Assembly (NCBI GenBank): GCA_050950205.1 | Contig: JBMNHF010000019.1 | Location: forward strand, 3,894-67,893 | Direction: 5' to 3' | Length of the DNA: 64,000 nucleotides | DNA from: WRAV01 sp050950205 | Lineage (GTDB): Bacteria; Bacillota; Clostridia; Oscillospirales; Ruminococcaceae | In this document: in pieces, positions 1 through 9,210 of the stretch | Numbering within the stretch: position 1 is the first letter of the stretch | Layout: the number at the start of each line of letters is the position of its first letter | Translations under genes and position numbers: made by a program | The notes under the pieces: generated by a model | Seen by the model: the letters and a program-made list of their open reading frames with translations, nothing else | What the model was told of the DNA's origin: nothing | Databases searched by the model: none

Positions 1-132
1 GCTCGATCAGTCCATTGCTCTGCCATTCCGCAAACCGCTTGTATACCGTTTGCCATGGCCCATACCGCTCCGGCAGATCCCGCCATGCCACTCCGCTTCT
101 CGCGATCCAGAAGATGAGCAGATCTCGCGGTT
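1..132 (-). pseudogene. IS5-family transposase fragment, cut by the window edge
   Basis: Read on the minus strand, this stretch encodes a peptide containing RSGVAWRDLPERYGPWQTVY, the hallmark N-terminal segment of IS5-family transposases (RTGxPWRDLPERFGxWxTVY). The family similarity starts abruptly near base 132 with no plausible start codon, and the frame runs off the window at base 1. It is therefore a fragment, either 5'-truncated or continuing outside the window. It lies beside other transposase debris, which suggests repeated IS insertion here. Confidence 0.7.
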
Positions 133-195
133 CTTTGAACCTGTTGACAAAAGCAAGGAAATGACACTCCCTATGGCATAATAAACATATGGAGT

Positions 196-612
196 GTGAT
201 AACGATGATGGGAAGAAGGCATGGCCAGTTAAGCATAGCGATCATCGATCTGGAGGGCATGATACCTTGTGACCATCTGCTCAGGAAGATCCAGGAAGCG
301 ATTGATTTTTCGTTTATCTATGAGTTGGCAAAACCCTATTACTCGTACAAAGGAAGACCATCCATAAACCCTGGTTGCATGATAAAAATGCTGCTGGTGG
401 GATATCTATATGGCATTTGGTCAGAGCGAAAGCCTGAAGAAGAGATAACACGCAATATAGCATATCGATAGTTTTGCGGATTTGATAGTATCGATCGTAT
501 ACCGGACCATTCACTGCCTGGCCAGAATAGACGCAGACGATTTGTTGATAATGGATTATTGTGCGAGATATTCAATACAATCATTAGTAGATGCATAGAA
601 AACGGGCTGGTT
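196..612 (+). pseudogene. IS5/IS1182-type transposase N-terminal remnant with in-frame stop
   Basis: The reading frame encodes a typical transposase N-terminal domain (DUF772 type): GQLSIAIIDLEGMIPCDHLL, then DFSFIYELAKPYYSYKGRPS and IKMLLVGYLYGI. A TAG at 469-471 stands where the family usually has the Trp of YRWFxGFD. The same frame then continues with FCGFDSIDRIPDHS and NRRRRF as far as about 612. There the sequence switches to an unrelated IS3-type transposase. The catalytic C-terminal part is missing. It is a dead remnant, probably interrupted by the neighbouring element. Confidence 0.75.
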
Positions 613-620
613 ACACAGCG

Positions 621-1230
621 TTCTGGAACAGTATCCTCTCAACGATAACTATGGCGTGCAGTGAATGCGGCTGGCGCTTGCACAGCGGGGGGATATCCGT
701 AAGGAACAGGCGGCTTCAGCGGGTGATGAAGGAAAACGATTGGCTTCACGAGCGCAAACGGCGTCCCAAAGGGCTGACAAAGGCATCTGACGAAGCGATG
801 TTGGCGGAGGATCTGATCCGGCAGGATTTCAAAACGGACAGGCCGGTCCAAAAACTGTTGACCGATATTACCCAAGTTCAGTGCGCAGATGGGAAGCTCT
901 ACATCTCCCCGATCCTGGACTGCTTCAACGGCGAAAATTCTGGCGCTGTGTATGGAGGATACTATGAAAAAGGAATAGTGTATCGATACCGTTAGGGCGG
1001 CCAGCCGCTATGAGCTACGGGGCGCTATCCTGCACAGTGACTGGGGAAGCCAGTATACCAGCGCCGTATTACGTAAGATTTTGGAAAAGTACGGGATAAA
1101 ACGCCAGGAGGTGAAAGCGCTGGTTTTCCGCTATGTATTCGCCTATTACAACCGCTTACAGGTGTACACGGCCAGCCGCCTGCGCTTCGCCTTGAAGTGG
1201 AGCATAAACGCGCTGCATGATCTGTTCGGT
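621..1230 (+). pseudogene. IS3-family OrfB transposase remnant (multiple lesions)
   Basis: Three frames together spell an IS3-type OrfB: LEQYPLNDNYGVQ then a TGA, then RNRRLQRVMKENDWLHERKR with LTDITQVQCADGKLYISPIL (the HTH_21 and integrase-core start), then HSDWGSQYTSAVLRKILEKY and FRYVFAYYNRLQVYTASRLR at the C-terminal end. Lesions seen are a TGA near 651, a frame change in the G run near 688, one extra A in the AAAA run near 933-936, a TAG near 976-978 and an internal deletion after KYGI near 1100. The DDE core is broken, so it cannot be active. Confidence 0.75.
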
Positions 1231-1570
1231 TTATATTTTTGGGTGTTTTCTCACTGCACTTTTCTTGACGGGTCCAGCTTCCATGCTGTTCAGAGCCCCA
1301 ATAACGATATATTTATTTAATGGAAGGAGTAGGTATGATTAAAAATAAGTATTTTACATTGATAACACCGTAAAGGTGTGTTCGTCAAGTAAAAATGTTA
1401 GCAAAAGGTCCCCAAAAAGGTTAGCACCTTGGAGCACCTAATTTGTTGTTCGTGTATGTAGCATCGAGGCCTTTTTCGGGGCCAAACAGGGTGAGACCCA
1501 ACGCTCACATTTTGGAGACCCACGGGGCCAAACAGGTCGGGGTCCAATGCTCACTTTTTGGAGCGCTTTT

Positions 1571-2311
1571 TCAGTGGGTACGCTGGCGTTGCATGGACTG
1601 GGTCAGTCGGTAGCTCTCGCCGGAGAAGATTACAATGTGGGAATGGTGGATCAGCCGGTCAACCAGCGCTGCCGTCAGGCGGTTGTCGCCAAAGACAGTG
1701 TTCCACTGCGAGAACTCCAGATTGGATGTAATAATGAGGCTCTTTCGCTCGTAGCAGTCGGAGATTACCTGAAACAGTAGCTCGGCGGCATCCTTGTGCA
1801 GCGGCACGAAACCAATTTCGTCAATCACAATGAGCTCCACTTTTTTCAGTGTGCTGAGATAGTTGTTCAGCGTACCTTTGTTGTTTTTCTCCAGCAGGAT
1901 ATTGGCAAGGGACGCCGCCGTATAAAAGCGGACACGCCGCCCTTCCTGGCAAGCTTTCAAGGCAATGGCTGTGGCAAGATGTGTTTTGCCGGTACCAACA
2001 GTGCCCATAAAAATGAGATTCTCCTTGGGCGTAAGAAATTGCAGTTCCTCCATGTACTCGGCAGTCAAGCCGCTGGGCAGCTCAATGGCGGGAGTCCACA
2101 CAAAGTCATCCAGCGTTTTCAGAACACGGAAACCGGCGGTTTTCACCATGCGGTTAATCCTGTTGGCTTCACGCTCTTTCAGCTCCAGCTTCAGCAGGTC
2201 GGTCACATATTGCTCTGTACTTTCAAACTGGACGGAGCGCCATTCCTTGGCCATGCCGCCCAACTTCACCTGTCGCATCATCAGCTCAATTTCCTCAGAC
2301 ATTCGCGCCAC
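1571..2311 (-). CDS. istB: IS21-family helper ATPase IstB
   Basis: IstB is the AAA+ partner that assembles on target DNA and stimulates the IstA transposase. The protein has 246 residues, the usual family length. It carries a Walker A motif GTVGTGKT (about residues 103-110), a Walker B LIVIDEIG (about 160-166) and the family C-terminal segment LVDRLIHHSHIVIFSGESYR. It starts inside the end of istA (17-bp overlap), the standard translationally coupled arrangement. The first Met (2311) and the Met three codons later are both possible starts. No lesions are seen. Confidence 0.95.
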   Translation of the reverse strand: MARMSEEIELMMRQVKLGGMAKEWRSVQFESTEQYVTDLLKLELKEREANRINRMVKTAGFRVLKTLDDFVWTPAIELPSGLTAEYMEELQFLTPKENLIFMGTVGTGKTHLATAIALKACQEGRRVRFYTAASLANILLEKNNKGTLNNYLSTLKKVELIVIDEIGFVPLHKDAAELLFQVISDCYERKSLIITSNLEFSQWNTVFGDNRLTAALVDRLIHHSHIVIFSGESYRLTQSMQRQRTH

Positions 2312-3785
2312 CTCCCGTCAGGCCGTCATAGGCGGAAAGGTTGGGATTGTAGTTTAGCACCGGAGAACCGGGCAGCTTCAGCGGATCAGGTCGGTATTCC
2401 TTCTTTGCAATCATGTAATAGCACTGCCGGAGGCTGTCCGCATCCGTGCGGCCATTCTCGCCGGCGAGCTCCAGTGCATCGGCGCACAGGGCGGCATTGC
2501 CGTCAGATACAATTTCGCTGAGTAGCTGAAGCGCATTTTTGCGCTCTCTGCCGCTGGTCTGTTCCAAAAATGTCTGCCACTGCTGCGGCATCTGGTGGAA
2601 GAAGCGGGTGTGTTCAATTGCACCAGGCTTTTTGCAGAGCACGGACACATACTGCGTCCAGTCGTAGACCTCATCATTGGTTTTGTAGCTCCTGCGATAG
2701 TGCCCAACCGGGTGGTGGTCATGAAAAAACTCCACATGGTCATAGAAAATCTTGGCCTGCACCGTTTCGCCGGACAGCATGGGAGAAAGGCCGTATTTGT
2801 TGGTTTCAATGGTCACGAAGCCGCTTTTGTTCACCGTCAGTGCTGCATAGCGGAACACCGAGAATGGATACTCCGGCAGGCACAGAAGGCTGGCTTTGTC
2901 CTCTTCCCAAAGCTCCGCAATCAGCAGTTTCTTCTTGTAATGAGGCCGCTGGGCATCCTTCTCGCACCATTCCCACAGGGACTCATTGAAGCCGTCAAAG
3001 GAAACAATAGTCGGAACCGGCACAAAGGCATTTCTGCGGCTGTAACCCACCTTGTTTTCCACGTTGCCTTTTTCGTTGCCGGATGCTGGATTGCAGAATT
3101 CTGCGCGGAAACGGTAATGCATCATGAAGCGGGTAAAGCCGTCTGTGAGAATTCGGTCTGTACCCTTGAGTACCTGCACAACGGCGGTGGACATATTGTC
3201 AAAGCGCAGCACCGGCGGAACGCCGCCAATATGCTCAAAGATACGTTTCATACCGGTAAGCAGGCATTCCTGGTTCTGAGAGGGGAAAGTTTGGGTGTAC
3301 CCTTTGTTGGAATTCGGGAAGGAAATGGTTAGTGCATAGCCGTCCTGCTCCTGCCCTGCACCATCGTAGTAGAGATGCTTTCCGAAATCTACTTGCCCAC
3401 TGCCCAGCGTATGCTCCAGAGGCAAATAACCACTGTTCTTGGAATTCATCACAAACCGCTTTTTGCGGACGTACTTTTTTACGCTGGAATAGCTGCCGCC
3501 GAAACCGTGCTCATCCCGCAAACGGCAGAAAATCCTCCAAACGGTGTGCCTCTGCTTGCGCGGGATCTTACGGTCGGCTTCCAGCCATTCATCAATTACG
3601 GGAATGAAATCTCCCAACACCGGATAGCTCGTTGGCTCGGTATCCGGCAGATTGTCCTCGCTCCAGTCGAGCTGGTAGGCGTACTTTTGGACGGTCTTGA
3701 AGCTGTGACCTGTTTGACGGGAAATTTCTCGCAAACTCAGGTCTTCATTTTCGTACAGATCCTTGATATTATTTACTTGAGCCAT
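2295..3785 (-). CDS. istA: IS21-family transposase IstA
   Basis: IstA is the DDE transposase of IS21 elements. The N-terminal helix-turn-helix (LSLREISRQTGHSFKTVQKY, about residues 17-36) should bind the terminal repeats. The RNase H-like core shows candidate catalytic residues Asp133 (in VDFGKHL), Asp196 (in LRFDNMST) and Glu243 (in GNEKGNVENKVG). The ATG at 3785 is preferred because AAAGGTG lies six bases upstream; an in-frame GTG three codons earlier overlaps that site. At 496 residues it is full length. It lies upstream of and overlaps istB. Confidence 0.95.
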   Translation of the reverse strand: MAQVNNIKDLYENEDLSLREISRQTGHSFKTVQKYAYQLDWSEDNLPDTEPTSYPVLGDFIPVIDEWLEADRKIPRKQRHTVWRIFCRLRDEHGFGGSYSSVKKYVRKKRFVMNSKNSGYLPLEHTLGSGQVDFGKHLYYDGAGQEQDGYALTISFPNSNKGYTQTFPSQNQECLLTGMKRIFEHIGGVPPVLRFDNMSTAVVQVLKGTDRILTDGFTRFMMHYRFRAEFCNPASGNEKGNVENKVGYSRRNAFVPVPTIVSFDGFNESLWEWCEKDAQRPHYKKKLLIAELWEEDKASLLCLPEYPFSVFRYAALTVNKSGFVTIETNKYGLSPMLSGETVQAKIFYDHVEFFHDHHPVGHYRRSYKTNDEVYDWTQYVSVLCKKPGAIEHTRFFHQMPQQWQTFLEQTSGRERKNALQLLSEIVSDGNAALCADALELAGENGRTDADSLRQCYYMIAKKEYRPDPLKLPGSPVLNYNPNLSAYDGLTGGGANV

Positions 3786-3944
3786 TCTTAACACCTTTCT
3801 GCTACCTCCTTAGTCTCTTGACAATTCTAAGGGTAGCTGTTATTTCAGGTGCTGACAATGGCTCACTTTTTATGCCATTTGGGGTGCTAACTTTTTCGAG
3901 ACCTTTTGCGATACTTTCATTTTACCGAAAACACACCGTAAAGG

Positions 3945-4248
3945 ATAATATAAATGCAATTGGTGTAATTCTAGGTTAGCGACAAATCTATTTAAGGAGG
4001 GAAAAGTTTGAAACAAACATTAGATCAAAAGGGTACAACAAATAAACCGCCTTAGGAGGTGAAAGGGAAACAGAAATGGTGAAGGTTACAGATGTTCTGT
4101 GACTTATATGAAATCGGGCTCACGCACTGTGCGCGCCACCTACCTCCGCATGTTTTGTAGTGTACCTACCCCTCTTGCGCCCATCATATCACAAAATATT
4201 GTACAAACTCTGCGTTATTTATCATTGGTGTCAGAAAGGAAGGATCAT
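3945..4248 (+). other. Leader/intergenic stretch between IS21 and the transporter operon
   Basis: No gene of recognisable family is seen. Two AGGAGG-like sites are each followed by very short frames: a TTG-started peptide of about 15 codons ending near 4053, and an ATG at 4076 giving MVKVTDVL before a stop. These could be remnants of a regulator deleted when insertion sequences entered. No convincing sigma-A promoter for the downstream transporter was found here. Confidence 0.35.
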
Positions 4249-5598
4249 ATGAAAAAAATATTATCACTCATCTTGACACTGTCTTTGGTCTTTGTAAGTT
4301 TTGCTTGTGCTGCTCCGCAGGAGGCTGCTCCTGCCAGTTCCGCGCCGTCATCGGCTCCAGCAGAGCAATCGACATCCGCACAGCCTTCAGACTCTGCTGG
4401 CGAAGCGGAGACGTCTTCCGGCGATACCTACCGGGTAGGTGTATTACTACCGCTGACAGGAAGAATGGCTTCCGGCGGGCAAGAAGCCATGAGAGGGCTG
4501 GAAATGGCGCTGGACATGGTGAATGAAAATGGCGGCATACAGGGAAAACCGTTAGAACTGATTTTCTGCGATGCCAATGATGCGGACAGTGGTATTGCGG
4601 AAGCAACGCGCTTGATCGAGGTGGAGAAGGTTAAGGTGATTACGGGTACTTATATGACAGAGGTATCCTTTTCCGCTTCTACCATCGCGGAACAGAACAA
4701 GACGGTGTTTTTTGAAATGGCTTGCCCCTCTGATGGATTGTGCAGCCGAGGATATAAGTATTACTTCCGCATGAACCCTACCGCCTCGGATGAGGGACGC
4801 TTCGCGGCCCAATTCGCGGTGGAAAACGCAGAAAAGATGGGAACTACCAAGGATGCGGTGCGCGTTGCCATCGTAGGTGAAGACTCCACCTATGGCTCCA
4901 CCATTGCCGCAGGTGCTGTGGCCCAGCTTGAGGAATATGGGATTACGCCAGTTCTGCGCGAAGAGTATTCCACGGATGTAACGGACTTGTCCAGCCTCAT
5001 TATGAAACTCATAGATGCTAAGCCGGATGTGGTGATTTCCTGCTCGCTGCTCGCCGATGCTTCCCTTTTCTACCGTCAGGCATATGAACTGGGCCTGGAG
5101 GTGAAGGCGTTTGTTGGAAACGGCGCCGGGTTTGGCAGCGCTACCTTCCTCGAGCAGTTTGGAGAAGTAGCGAATTATCTCTTTGCTACAAACTATACCA
5201 TCGAGACCAGCCCCGCCGAGACGGCGCCCGGTTTGGCCGATTTTTATAAGGAATATCGTGCGCGCTATAATCAGGAGCCCGTCAACAGCGTTTTGGTGCC
5301 TCAGGTGGGCCAGGGGCTGTTAATTCTCCAGGAAATTCTTAATAGCGCTGAGGACGTGAACGATGCTACGTCCATCGCTGATGCCTTCCGTGCCATTGAC
5401 ATTCCCTCGGGCACCATGATCAACGGCTGGGGTGCTAAGTTCGCGGGCCTTGATTCCGAAACTCCCGGGCAAAATTTGGCCGTAGGTAACGTGATAATGG
5501 CTCAATGGCAAGACAACGTACTGTACCAGGTATGGCCCTACGCTTCGGAGGGTACTGAAATAGTGCTGCCGGCACCCATGTACGGCGCGCAGCAATAA
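4249..5598 (+). CDS. Branched-chain amino-acid-type ABC transporter substrate-binding lipoprotein
   Basis: An extracellular solute-binding protein of the Leu/Ile/Val (receptor-ligand, Peripla_BP_6) family. It starts at 4249 behind AGAAAGGAAGG. The first 20 residues form a lipoprotein signal ending in SFAC with Cys20 as lipidation site, followed by a Ser/Ala/Pro linker. The mature domain opens with RVGVLLPLTGRMASGGQEAM, typical of the family. It is the first gene of a run with LivH, LivM-LivG and LivF homologues. The ligand is not evident: such proteins bind branched-chain amino acids, amides, aromatics or other organic acids, and the downstream catabolic genes suggest a non-amino-acid substrate. 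Confidence 0.9.
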   Translation: MKKILSLILTLSLVFVSFACAAPQEAAPASSAPSSAPAEQSTSAQPSDSAGEAETSSGDTYRVGVLLPLTGRMASGGQEAMRGLEMALDMVNENGGIQGKPLELIFCDANDADSGIAEATRLIEVEKVKVITGTYMTEVSFSASTIAEQNKTVFFEMACPSDGLCSRGYKYYFRMNPTASDEGRFAAQFAVENAEKMGTTKDAVRVAIVGEDSTYGSTIAAGAVAQLEEYGITPVLREEYSTDVTDLSSLIMKLIDAKPDVVISCSLLADASLFYRQAYELGLEVKAFVGNGAGFGSATFLEQFGEVANYLFATNYTIETSPAETAPGLADFYKEYRARYNQEPVNSVLVPQVGQGLLILQEILNSAEDVNDATSIADAFRAIDIPSGTMINGWGAKFAGLDSETPGQNLAVGNVIMAQWQDNVLYQVWPYASEGTEIVLPAPMYGAQQ

Positions 5599-5678
5599 TC
5601 CTTGTATGAAGTGCCCGGGCAATGTCACCTGTATATTGCCCGGGCACAGTAGAGAGCTAAAAGGAGGGGTACGACTCT

Positions 5679-6575
5679 ATGACTGGAGTGCTTATTGTAC
5701 AACTTATACTTAACGGCATCATGAAGGGAGGGCTCTATGGTATATTGGCTATCGGCCTGACGATCATTTATGGCGTGGCGCGCATTCTGAATTTTGCTCA
5801 CGGCGAATTTGTTATGGTGGCAATGTATGCGGGCTTCTTTTCTTGGCTGTTGCTAGGGGTGCACCCTTATCTGTCCATGTTCTATGTTATACCCTTGTTT
5901 TTTTTGATCGGGCTGCTGTTGTACAAAGCTATGTTTCGCCGTCTTGTGAATCAGGGAACCACCTCTCAGATTTTTTCCACGGTGGGCCTGTCCATGGTAG
6001 TTCAAAATCTGTGTTTGCTTTTGTTCAAATCCGATCCGAGATACGTTTCGGTCAGCAAGTTTAATAAAATCTTTGAAATTCCTCTTGGAGATGCTTCTAT
6101 CCGGTTAAGTCTGGTGGATCTGCTTGGTTTTGGAATAGCGGTTGCTCTGATGCTGGCACTGTTTCTGTTCTTGCAATATACATTTAAGGGAAAGTGTATG
6201 CGTGCGGTGATAGACCAGCGGCGTGGAGCGGTTTTATGTGGCCTCAATGTGGACGGCATGTATAAGCTGGCCATTGCGCTAGGGCTTGCGTGCGTTGGTG
6301 CGGCCGGGGTGGCGCTGTGCACAACCTACAGTACCATACCAACTGTAGGAGATACATGGAAGTCTATTGCATTTATCGCCGTTATCCTGGGAGGATATGA
6401 TAGTCTGCCCGGAGCAGTTCTTGCTGCCATCCTTATCGGACTGATGGAGTCCTTTGTAGGATACTTTATATCGGTGCAGCTCAAAGAAGTGGCGTATTAT
6501 ACTCTGTTCCTTGTAGTATTGGTATTTCGACCCAGCGGCCTGTTTGGTCGTAAGAGCGTTCGCGTAGGGAGGTAG
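5679..6575 (+). CDS. livH: LivH-type ABC transporter permease
   Basis: An inner-membrane permease of the branched-chain amino-acid transporter family, 298 residues. Family signatures include LNGIMKGGLYGILAIGLTII and ILNFAHGEFVMVAMYAG near the N-terminus and the cytoplasmic coupling segment MRAVIDQRRGAVLCGLNVD (about residues 172-190), usually RA.ad...A...GI. It starts at 5679 behind AAAGGAGGGG. It sits 80 bp after the binding protein and 7 bp before the LivM-LivG fusion, and should pair with that permease domain as a heterodimer. Confidence 0.9.
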   Translation: MTGVLIVQLILNGIMKGGLYGILAIGLTIIYGVARILNFAHGEFVMVAMYAGFFSWLLLGVHPYLSMFYVIPLFFLIGLLLYKAMFRRLVNQGTTSQIFSTVGLSMVVQNLCLLLFKSDPRYVSVSKFNKIFEIPLGDASIRLSLVDLLGFGIAVALMLALFLFLQYTFKGKCMRAVIDQRRGAVLCGLNVDGMYKLAIALGLACVGAAGVALCTTYSTIPTVGDTWKSIAFIAVILGGYDSLPGAVLAAILIGLMESFVGYFISVQLKEVAYYTLFLVVLVFRPSGLFGRKSVRVGR

Positions 6576-6582
6576 AGAAAAA

Positions 6583-8382
6583 ATGATGATGAAAAAGAAG
6601 TACCTCGCCACAGCAACGGGCATACTCATCCTTCTCCTACTCCCGATGGCATTGCAAACCAACGCCTATGTACTGCATATTCTGTTTTTGATATCCATCA
6701 AGGGATACTTCTCCATCTGTTGGAACATCATGTCTGGCTATTCCGGGCAAATGTCCTTAGGCCACGGAACTTTCCTGGGGTTGGGCGCGTATTTTTCCAC
6801 ACTGCTGTGTATGCGTAGCGGAGTTAACCCATGGATTGCCATGCTCCTGTCCGCTTTAGCGGTATGCCTGATAAGTCTGATCCTTGGCATAGCCTTATTC
6901 CGGTTGCGGGAAGCCTTCTTCGCTCTGGCCACCATGGCCCTAGTAAGCATAGCGAAGCAGCTCATGATTTACTTCAAGGACTTTTCCAACGGTACCCAAG
7001 GGTTGAGCCTGCCAATTAGCAACGAGGGGATACAGTATATCTACTTTACAAATAAGATGGGGTATGTTTACATCGGCCTCGTCATGCTTGTGATGGTACT
7101 TGCGGTTTCCGCATGGATACAGCGAAATAAACTTGGTTTATACTTGTTTTCGCTTCGGGATGATCACGATGCGGCAGCTAGCCTGGGTATCAATACGATG
7201 AATACTAAGCTGTTGGCTATGGTAATCAGTGCCTTTATGATTTCCATGGGCGGTTCGCTGTATGCCCATTATACTTTGTATATCGATCCCAAAATCATCT
7301 TTGATCCGCAGCTGAGCATGGATATGACCGTCATGGCTATGTTGGGCGGAATTGGAACCTTGTACGGTCCGTTGCTGGGGGCTGTATTGCTGGTTCCCTT
7401 GGATACGTTGCTGCGTGCACTCGTGGGCGGCGGTTCCTGGGCTGGTGCTGATCTGATTGTTTACGGCGTGGTGCTGATCACTATCATTCGTTTCTGCCCT
7501 CAGGGACTGTTGCCGTTGTTCCAGAGCATGTTAGCGAAAAGAAGGAGCAAACGCAGTTCTGCTACGAGCAATGAGGAAAAACACTCTCAAACCAGCTGGG
7601 CAAAAGAAGAAATGGCTATGCACGATGTGATCTGCGTAAAGGAATTGGGTTATACAGGTCCAATTTTGAAAGTTGAGAATCTGTGTGTGTTTTTCGGTGG
7701 CTTAAAAGCAGTCAACAACGTGAACTTTGAGGTGAAGCAGAGAGAAATTTTCGGTATCATCGGGCCGAACGGTGCGGGAAAAACCACGATTTTCAACGCG
7801 GTGACGGGATTCTTTAAGCCTACCAGTGGGAACGTTCATTTTATGGGCAAGCAACTCAAAGAGGGGATACGTCCCAACGAACTTGCGCATCTGGGCTTGA
7901 CTCGCACATTCCAGTCGGTAAAGCCATTTTACAAGATGACACTACGCCAAAGCGTGATGGCAGGTGCTCTAATTCACGACAAGGATACCCGCAAAGCATC
8001 GAAGCGTGCGGACAGTATTTTAAGCATGCTGGGGTTACAATACCGGGCGGACCAGCCGCCTACAGGCCTGACAATTGCGGAGCAGAAGCGCCTGGATATG
8101 GCGCGCGCGTTGGCCATTAACCCCCGGTTGCTCATGTTGGATGAACCGATGGCAGGATTGACCGACAATGAGGTCAACGACATGATGGTGATTATTCGAA
8201 GGCTCCGCGACCATGGAATTACGATAGTGGTCATCGAGCATGTAATGCATGCGGTGATGAATCTTTGCGAGCGGGTGATCGTGCTAGATCACGGCGAAAT
8301 CATCGATGATGGTGCGCCTGCGGATGTGGTCAAAAACCCTCACGTGATTGAGGTGTATTTGGGGGAGAAGATCGATGGCTGA
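6583..8382 (+). CDS. LivM permease fused to LivG ATPase
   Basis: One 599-residue protein joins a LivM-type permease (about residues 1-315; SGYSGQMSLGHGTFLGLGAY and the coupling segment SLRDDHDAAASLGIN) to a LivG-type ATPase (about residues 360-599). The ATPase has Walker A GPNGAGKT, Walker B LLMLDEPMAGL and the switch His in VVIEHVMHAV. The linker is charged and roughly 45 residues long. The usual LivG signature LxxGxQR appears as LTIAEQKRLDMARA, so the LSGGQ loop is degenerate. It overlaps the LivF start by 8 bp. Fused LivM-LivG proteins are known, so this is probably natural rather than an assembly join. Confidence 0.88.
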   Translation: MMMKKKYLATATGILILLLLPMALQTNAYVLHILFLISIKGYFSICWNIMSGYSGQMSLGHGTFLGLGAYFSTLLCMRSGVNPWIAMLLSALAVCLISLILGIALFRLREAFFALATMALVSIAKQLMIYFKDFSNGTQGLSLPISNEGIQYIYFTNKMGYVYIGLVMLVMVLAVSAWIQRNKLGLYLFSLRDDHDAAASLGINTMNTKLLAMVISAFMISMGGSLYAHYTLYIDPKIIFDPQLSMDMTVMAMLGGIGTLYGPLLGAVLLVPLDTLLRALVGGGSWAGADLIVYGVVLITIIRFCPQGLLPLFQSMLAKRRSKRSSATSNEEKHSQTSWAKEEMAMHDVICVKELGYTGPILKVENLCVFFGGLKAVNNVNFEVKQREIFGIIGPNGAGKTTIFNAVTGFFKPTSGNVHFMGKQLKEGIRPNELAHLGLTRTFQSVKPFYKMTLRQSVMAGALIHDKDTRKASKRADSILSMLGLQYRADQPPTGLTIAEQKRLDMARALAINPRLLMLDEPMAGLTDNEVNDMMVIIRRLRDHGITIVVIEHVMHAVMNLCERVIVLDHGEIIDDGAPADVVKNPHVIEVYLGEKIDG

Positions 8383-9091
8383 TATAGTATTGGAGGTCAA
8401 AAACCTGAGCGTGAAATACGGGCCGCTCACTGTTGTACGCGATGTTAGCTTTTCAGTGGCTCAGGGCGAAATTCTTGCGATTGTCGGAGCCAACGGGGCG
8501 GGGAAGAGTTCCATCATCAATGCCATCTGCGGTATTACGCCCCAAAGCACCGGTTCAATACAATTCTTCGGCAAGCCAATTGAAAACGAGAAGGCTGATT
8601 GCCGCGTTGCTCAGGGGCTAGTGCAGGTACCGGAAGGGCGGCTGCTCTTTAACAACCTTACCGTGTTGGAAAACCTTCAAGTAGGCGCCTGCCTGCCGGA
8701 AGCCCGGGCGAAGATGCAGGAAACGCTCGAATATGTATACACCCTGTTCCCACGCCTGGCAGAGCGCAAAAAGCAGTTTGCGGGAACCCTTTCGGGAGGG
8801 GAGCAGCAGATGGTGGCCATCGGGCGGGCGCTCATGAGTAAGCCAAAGTTGCTGATTCTGGACGAACCTTCTTGGGGACTTTCCCCTCTGTTGGTAAAGG
8901 ACGTGTTCAACGCAGTGCATAAGATAAACTGCGAAGGGGTGACGGTAATACTGGTGGAACAGCATATCCAGCAGTGCCTGCGGGCCTCGAATCGCGCCAT
9001 CATCATCGAAAATGGAAAGTTTTTTATGAGTGGGCCCAGCGAGAGCCTGCTCAACGATGATCATGTCAGAAGAGCGTATCTGGGACTGTAA
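8375..9091 (+). CDS. livF: LivF-type ABC transporter ATP-binding protein
   Basis: Second ATPase of the Liv-type importer, 238 residues from the ATG at 8375 (AGGAGG-like GGGGGAGAAG just upstream, overlapping the end of the LivM-LivG gene). Walker A is GANGAGKS, the signature LSGGEQQ, Walker B LLILDEPSWGL and the switch His lies in LVEQHI. SWGLSPLLV is characteristic of LivF. It should heterodimerise with the fused LivG domain; this subunit has an intact signature, in contrast to its partner. Confidence 0.93.
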   Translation: MADIVLEVKNLSVKYGPLTVVRDVSFSVAQGEILAIVGANGAGKSSIINAICGITPQSTGSIQFFGKPIENEKADCRVAQGLVQVPEGRLLFNNLTVLENLQVGACLPEARAKMQETLEYVYTLFPRLAERKKQFAGTLSGGEQQMVAIGRALMSKPKLLILDEPSWGLSPLLVKDVFNAVHKINCEGVTVILVEQHIQQCLRASNRAIIIENGKFFMSGPSESLLNDDHVRRAYLGL

Positions 9092-9210
9092 GGGGACGTC
9101 CTATGGGATGAGCGGCAGCCTGCTTGCTATGGGATAAGCGACTTTGTTTGTTAATTTATACAGCGCAGAAAAACTCGAAACAGAATATTTGTGCAAAGGA
9201 GGATGTAGTA

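Larger units (their letters stand above)
1377..3935. mobile_element. IS21-family insertion sequence
   Basis: A complete-looking IS21 element with istA and istB on the minus strand. Its ends start with TGTGTT in inverted orientation. Both termini share GCAAAAGGTC and GTTAGCAC in the same order, the usual multiple terminal repeats of this family. The 9-bp sequence CCGTAAAGG occurs directly outside both ends (1368-1376 and 3936-3944) and fits a target-site duplication; the match extends to 12 bp because the element end itself begins with a similar triplet. Both genes are intact, so it may still be mobile or recently inserted. Confidence 0.85.

Noticed and set aside
4076..4102. MVKVTDVL start resembling the N-terminus of PucR-type regulators
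   Set aside because: It stops after eight codons and no downstream regulator sequence follows; the resemblance is too short to support a gene.
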